The notes below the pieces were generated by a model that saw only the letters and a program-made list of their open reading frames with translations, was not told the DNA's origin and ran no database searches. The translations under genes were made by a program, and so were the position numbers. Source: Pseudomonadota bacterium (GTDB taxonomy: Bacteria > Pseudomonadota > Alphaproteobacteria > Acetobacterales > Acetobacteraceae). From it: a DNA stretch of 8,514 bases. The stretch spans positions 1-8,514 of the forward strand of contig JAFADX010000137.1 in NCBI GenBank assembly GCA_023424475.1. Reading direction: 5' to 3'. Shown here piece by piece: positions 5,505 to 8,514 of this stretch (within the stretch, counting starts at the first letter, position 1; each line of letters opens with the position of its first letter).

Positions 5505-5536
5505 GGGTGGATGCTTCCCGAGGCGGGACCCGTCCG

Positions 5537-6340
5537 TCAATGCCTTTCGAGGAAGGGGATCACCGCCGCGTTGAAGGCCGCGGGGTTGTCGGCCTGCATG
5601 CTGTGGGCCGCATCAGGGATGGTGACGCGCTCGGCGCCGGGGATCGCCGCCCCGAGTGCATCGAGGTTGCGGATGAAGTTCGGCAGGGTATTCGCGCCGC
5701 CGACCAGCAGCGTCGGCATGCGGATCCCTTCCGCCTCGGCGCGGGCATAGGGCTTGCGGTTCTCGTTGGCCTGGCCGAGCAGGGTGCGCGCATTGGCCCG
5801 GTTGATCGCCTTGCGGGCCTCGGAGCGCCGTTCCCAGGCGCCGGGGCCGCCGGTGTGCTCGGCGACGACCGTGAGGCCTTCCTCGATCCGGCCGCCCGCG
5901 ATCAGCGCCGCAGCCCGGGAGAAGGCGCCGTGCTGGTGGCCCGCCGGCGGCGCGCCGCCGAGGCTCGCGTCCAGTTCCCCGCCGGGTTCGCAGAGGACCA
6001 GGGCCGCGAGCAGGTGCGGATGATGCTGGGCGACGCGGAAGGCGATGTGGCCGCCGCGCGAATGGCCGACCAGGCGGACGGGGCCGGCGCCCAGCTCCTT
6101 GATGAATTCGGCGACGTCGGCGGTGTGGCGGGCGATGGTGAAGTCGCCGCCATCCTCCCATGCCCCCGGCCAGCAATGGCGCATGCTGAGCGCGACGGCG
6201 CGGAACCGCCGGCCGAAAGGCTCCATCTGCGCAGCCCAGGAGCGCTGGTCGCCAAGCGTGCCGTGGATCATCACCACGGGCCTGCCCGTGCCGGATTCGG
6301 CATAGGCGAGGGGGTAGCCGTCGACAGTCAGCGTGGGCAT
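5537..6340 (-). CDS. alpha/beta-fold hydrolase
   Basis: A 267-aa cytoplasmic alpha/beta-hydrolase with no signal peptide. It starts with the usual strand pair (TLTVDGYPLAYAESGTG). The oxyanion-hole motif HG is at 26-27 (VMIHGTLGD). The nucleophile elbow is GHSRGG at 92-97 with Ser94, and the catalytic His246 lies in DAAHSMQADNP. The canonical acid position after strand 7 reads LLVGGANT, without Asp. Glu118 at the end of strand 6 (LVLCEPGG) is a plausible replacement acid, as in some family members; this is inference. The ATG follows the pdxJ stop by 9 nt, and its AAGGAA ribosome binding site overlaps that stop, so it is the third gene of the pdxA-pdxJ operon. The substrate is unknown. A role in vitamin B6 metabolism is suggested only by position. 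Confidence 0.9.
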   Translation of the reverse strand: MPTLTVDGYPLAYAESGTGRPVVMIHGTLGDQRSWAAQMEPFGRRFRAVALSMRHCWPGAWEDGGDFTIARHTADVAEFIKELGAGPVRLVGHSRGGHIAFRVAQHHPHLLAALVLCEPGGELDASLGGAPPAGHQHGAFSRAAALIAGGRIEEGLTVVAEHTGGPGAWERRSEARKAINRANARTLLGQANENRKPYARAEAEGIRMPTLLVGGANTLPNFIRNLDALGAAIPGAERVTIPDAAHSMQADNPAAFNAAVIPFLERH

Positions 6341-6349
6341 GGCGTTTCC

Positions 6350-7081
6350 TTATCCGTTGCGCGCGGCGTCCATGATGGCGCGGAAACGCCGCACCGTCGC
6401 CTCCAGCCCCTCGAAGACGCTCTGCGAGATCAGGAAGTGGCCGATCGAGACCTCGGTCACCTCGGGGACGGCGGCGATCGGGCCGGCCGTGTCGTAGGTC
6501 AGGCCATGGCCGGCATGGCAGAGCAGCCCAGCCGCCCTGGCCGCCGCCGCGCCACGCTTCAGGCGCGCGAGTTGCGCCGGACGGTCCTCGGCCGGGCCTT
6601 CGGCATAGGTGCCGGTGTGCAACTCGATCGCCTGGGCGCCGAGGCGCGCGGCGGCCTCGATCTGGGCCGGGTCGGCCTCGATGAAGATGGAGACGCGCAC
6701 CTGCGCGGCCCGCAGCCGGCCGATCGCGTCCCGGAGGAACGGCCCGGCACGCAGCACGTCGAGGCCGCCTTCCGTCGTCAGCTCCTGTCGCTTCTCCGGC
6801 ACCAGGCAGCAATAGGGCGGGCGGATGCGCTCGGCGAAGGCGACCATCTCCTCGGTCGCAGCCATCTCGAAATTCAGCGGGGCGGCGATCTCGGCGCGGA
6901 CGCGCTCCACGTCGCGGTCGCGGATGTGGCGGCGGTCCTCGCGCAGATGCATGGTCACGCCGTCGGCGCCGGCCGCGACGGCCGCCCGTGCGGCCTCGAC
7001 GGGGCAGGGGAAGCTGCCGCCGCGCGCGTTGCGCAGCGTCGCGACGTGATCGACGTTCACCGAGAAATCGAGATGCGTCAT
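6350..7081 (-). CDS. pdxJ: pyridoxine 5'-phosphate synthase
   Basis: PdxJ condenses 3-amino-2-oxopropyl phosphate (product of PdxA) with 1-deoxy-D-xylulose 5-phosphate to give pyridoxine 5'-phosphate, the ring-closing step of DXP-dependent vitamin B6 synthesis. The 243-aa TIM-barrel protein matches the Escherichia coli enzyme closely: NVDHVATLRNARG (9-21), MHLREDRRHIRDRDV (44-58), CCLVPEKRQELTTEGGLDV (91-109) and AGHGLTY (190-196). The catalytic residues correspond to His45, Glu72 and His192 (E. coli His193). The start codon overlaps the pdxA stop (ATGA, 7078-7081), implying translational coupling. It is complete, with nothing missing. It works in the cytoplasm, as an octamer in characterised relatives. 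Confidence 0.98.
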   Translation of the reverse strand: MTHLDFSVNVDHVATLRNARGGSFPCPVEAARAAVAAGADGVTMHLREDRRHIRDRDVERVRAEIAAPLNFEMAATEEMVAFAERIRPPYCCLVPEKRQELTTEGGLDVLRAGPFLRDAIGRLRAAQVRVSIFIEADPAQIEAAARLGAQAIELHTGTYAEGPAEDRPAQLARLKRGAAAARAAGLLCHAGHGLTYDTAGPIAAVPEVTEVSIGHFLISQSVFEGLEATVRRFRAIMDAARNG

Positions 7082-8049
7082 GCGGTTCCCCGTGCGCGGG
7101 CGAGTTCCGCCGCGAGGCGGATCGCGGCGATGAGCGAAGACGGATCGGCGCGCCCCGTGCCCGCGATGTCGAGCGCGGTGCCGTGGTCGGGGCTGGTGCG
7201 GACGATGGACAGGCCCAGCGTCACGTTCACCCCGCCCGCCATGTCGAGCGTCTTGATCGGGATCAGCGCCTGGTCGTGGTAGAGGCAGACCGCCGCGTCG
7301 TAGGTCGGGCGCGCCAGGGCGGTGAACATGGTGTCCGGCGGCAGCGGCCCGCGGGCGTCGATGCCCTCGGCGCGGAGCATGGCGACGGCGGGGGCGACGA
7401 TGTCGATGTCTTCGCGGCCCATGGTGCCGGTCTCGCCGGCATGGGGGTTCAGGCCGGCGACGGCGAGCCGGGGATGGGCGATGCCGAATTCCCCGCGTAG
7501 CGCGCGGGCGGTGATGCGGGCGGTCTCCGCGATCAGCCCCGGCGTCAGGCGGGCGATGGCCTTGGCGAGCGCCTCGTGGACCGTCACCGGCACCACGCGC
7601 AGATCGGCGGAGGCCAGCATCATGACCGGCGGCACGCCGGTCCCGGCGATTTCTCCGAGGTATTCGGTGTGGCCGGGATGCCCGAAGCCGGCGGCGGTCA
7701 GCGTCGCCTTCTGGATCGGGTTGGTCACCATGCCGGCGGCGCGGCCGGCCTTGCAGAACGCGACCGCTTCCGTGATGGCGGCAATCACCGCGGGTGCATT
7801 GGCCGTGTCGGGCCTTCCCGGCACCGGGGGGCGCGGCAGGGGGCGGTGCAGGACGGGCAGGGCCTCGGGGAAGATGGCGGCGGCCTCTTCGGGCGCGGCG
7901 ATCGTCCGCACCGGCACGGCGAAGCCGCGGGTCGCGTCGTCGATCAGGAAGAAGGCGGGGCCATCGGCGCGCAGGGCGGACCAGGCGCCGGCGGAGATCT
8001 CCGCACCGATGCCGGCGGGCTCTCCCATGGTGAGGACAAGGGGACGCAT
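7078..8049 (-). CDS. pdxA: 4-hydroxythreonine-4-phosphate dehydrogenase
   Basis: PdxA oxidises 4-phosphohydroxy-L-threonine with NAD; spontaneous decarboxylation yields 3-amino-2-oxopropyl phosphate, the PdxJ substrate. The protein is 323 aa, close to the usual 330. The family signatures are MGEPAGIGAE (8-17), VTNPIQK (108-114), the substrate-binding PGHTEYL with His127-Thr128, and LNPHAGE (200-206). The C-terminus has YHDQALIPIK (257-266) and GTALDIAGTG (290-299). The divalent-metal histidines correspond to His158, His203 and His258. The start at 8049 fits the family N-terminus; the frame is open as far as 8376 but that would cover the divergent gene. The ribosome binding site is weak (GGAA, 3 nt away). 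It is the first gene of the operon, overlapping pdxJ by 4 bp. Confidence 0.97.
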   Translation of the reverse strand: MRPLVLTMGEPAGIGAEISAGAWSALRADGPAFFLIDDATRGFAVPVRTIAAPEEAAAIFPEALPVLHRPLPRPPVPGRPDTANAPAVIAAITEAVAFCKAGRAAGMVTNPIQKATLTAAGFGHPGHTEYLGEIAGTGVPPVMMLASADLRVVPVTVHEALAKAIARLTPGLIAETARITARALRGEFGIAHPRLAVAGLNPHAGETGTMGREDIDIVAPAVAMLRAEGIDARGPLPPDTMFTALARPTYDAAVCLYHDQALIPIKTLDMAGGVNVTLGLSIVRTSPDHGTALDIAGTGRADPSSLIAAIRLAAELARARGTA

Positions 8050-8142
8050 CGGTTCCGGATGTAGAGGAGAAAGCCCCGGCGGGAAATCGCCTGCCGGCTC
8101 CGGCTTGCGCGGGCGCAAGCGGCGCAGCCCCAGGCGTGCTAC
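8050..8142. promoter_or_regulatory. divergent promoter region between pdxA and the TauE/SafE-like gene
   Basis: These 93 bp separate two divergently transcribed starts, so promoters for both directions should lie here. Two dyads are visible. CCGGCGGG (8077-8084 approximately) pairs with CCTGCCGG, with one G/T pair around a 6-nt loop. GCTTGCGC (8103-8110) and GCGCAAGC (8113-8120) form a perfect 18-bp palindrome with a 2-nt centre. Either could be an operator. I could not assign -10 or -35 boxes. Confidence 0.5.
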
Positions 8143-8514
8143 ATGCGCGGCATGGAATTCCTGGCCAGTTGCCTGCACGACCTGACGGCGCTCGGCCCTG
8201 GCGGCGTGCCGGCGGTGATGGCCGCGCTGTTCCTGGCGGGCCTGGCCGGCGGCGTGACGCATTGCGCCGGGATGTGCGGCCCCTTCGTCATCGCGCAGGC
8301 GGCCGCCGTGGCGGATCGCGCGGCGGCGGGCGGGATGCTGGCGCGGATTTCGGGCGCGGCGCTGCTGCCGTATCACCTGGGGCGGATGCTGGGCTACGGG
8401 GCGCTCGGTGCCGCGGCCGGGGGGCTGGCCGGCGTGGTCGCCTTCGGGACCGGGTTCCGCTTCTTCCTGGCCGCGCTGCTCGCCGTGGCCGCGCTGCTGA
8501 TGTTCGCCCAGGCG
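8143..8514 (+). CDS. TauE/SafE-like (DsbD_2-type) membrane protein, 5' part, truncated by window edge
   Basis: The frame is open to the window end (124 codons seen; full members have about 200-250). The family is recognised from HCAGMCGPF at 40-48, the hallmark H-C-x-G-M-C-G motif at the end of the first membrane helix (about 24-39). YHLGRMLGYGALGAAAGG (77-94) opens the second helical pair. Further hydrophobic helices are at about 84-101 and 107-123. The motif cysteines are Cys41 and Cys45. Such inner-membrane proteins are annotated as sulfite exporter TauE/SafE or cytochrome-biogenesis DsbD_2 relatives. Roles in metal or thiol handling have been proposed, but the substrate here is unknown. 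The start is 8143 (AGG 8 nt upstream) or 8152 (in frame, less support). Confidence 0.8.
   Translation, partial: MRGMEFLASCLHDLTALGPGGVPAVMAALFLAGLAGGVTHCAGMCGPFVIAQAAAVADRAAAGGMLARISGAALLPYHLGRMLGYGALGAAAGGLAGVVAFGTGFRFFLAALLAVAALLMFAQA

Larger units (their letters stand above)
5193..5536. other. structured non-coding spacer between hydrolase and GNAT genes
   Basis: No credible gene was found in these 344 bp. From the hydrolase side, in minus-strand order, it contains an inverted repeat with long arms (5440-5504), the 140-bp CTAG-bounded palindrome (5271-5410) and the intrinsic terminator (5216-5248). Almost the whole spacer can fold, so a structured 3' UTR or small RNA is possible. Confidence 0.6.

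Noticed and set aside
4731..5540. Longer GNAT version starting near 5540
   Set aside because: The extra residues run through the palindrome and terminator and do not resemble a GNAT N-terminus. A good ribosome binding site supports 5192.
5441..7282. 613-codon open frame on the plus strand
   Set aside because: It is antisense to the hydrolase and pdxJ, both of which are clear from conserved motifs. The product is low-complexity and Gly/Ala/Arg-rich.
7078..8376. Longer PdxA version starting at 8376
   Set aside because: The extension covers the divergent membrane-protein gene and the promoter region. Family alignment begins at MRPLVLT.
1..8514. CRISPR array, tRNA, rRNA, transposase or integrase
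   Set aside because: No regularly spaced direct repeats, no cloverleaf or conserved rRNA stretch, and no recombinase motifs were seen on either strand.

Overview
The window is about 70% G+C. Its coding frames are strongly G/C-ending, and it carries a tricarboxylate-transporter-type (Bug/TctC) binding-protein gene plus a pdxA-pdxJ pair. This fits a high-GC alphaproteobacterium, most likely Acetobacteraceae (Roseomonas-like). The assignment is inferred from style and gene families, not from a marker gene.

Layout: 1-191 (-) is the start of a signal-peptide protein running off the left edge. 192-490 is non-coding and holds a palindromic CTAG-bounded element. 491-1467 (+) is a decayed Bug/TctC solute-binding protein gene with an early stop, a 12-bp internal duplication and a one-base deletion. 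1605-1949 (+) is a small unrecognised protein downstream of a 24-bp dyad. 2025-2804 (+) is an SDR oxidoreductase and 2967-4727 (+) an MsbA-like ABC half-transporter. 4731-5192 (-) is a GNAT acetyltransferase meeting the ABC gene tail to tail. 5193-5536 is a structured non-coding block with an intrinsic terminator, a 140-bp imperfect palindrome and a further inverted repeat. 8049 down to 5537 (-) is a compact operon pdxA - pdxJ - alpha/beta hydrolase. 8143-8514 (+) is the start of a TauE/SafE-like (DsbD_2) membrane protein leaving the right edge, divergent from pdxA.

PdxA and PdxJ act consecutively in DXP-dependent vitamin B6 synthesis, and their genes overlap by 4 bp. The hydrolase follows after 9 nt, with its ribosome binding site overlapping the pdxJ stop codon. 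The other genes show no obvious shared pathway.

The least expected feature is in the non-coding DNA. Two separate intergenic palindromic elements (339-450 and 5271-5410) share the same terminal motif: CTAGAGC, six variable bases, then CGATC. All five CTAG tetramers I could find in the window lie in these two elements. They look like copies of a small non-autonomous mobile or repetitive element (MITE-like, possibly IS630/Tc1-type). No CRISPR array, tRNA, rRNA or complete transposase was seen.
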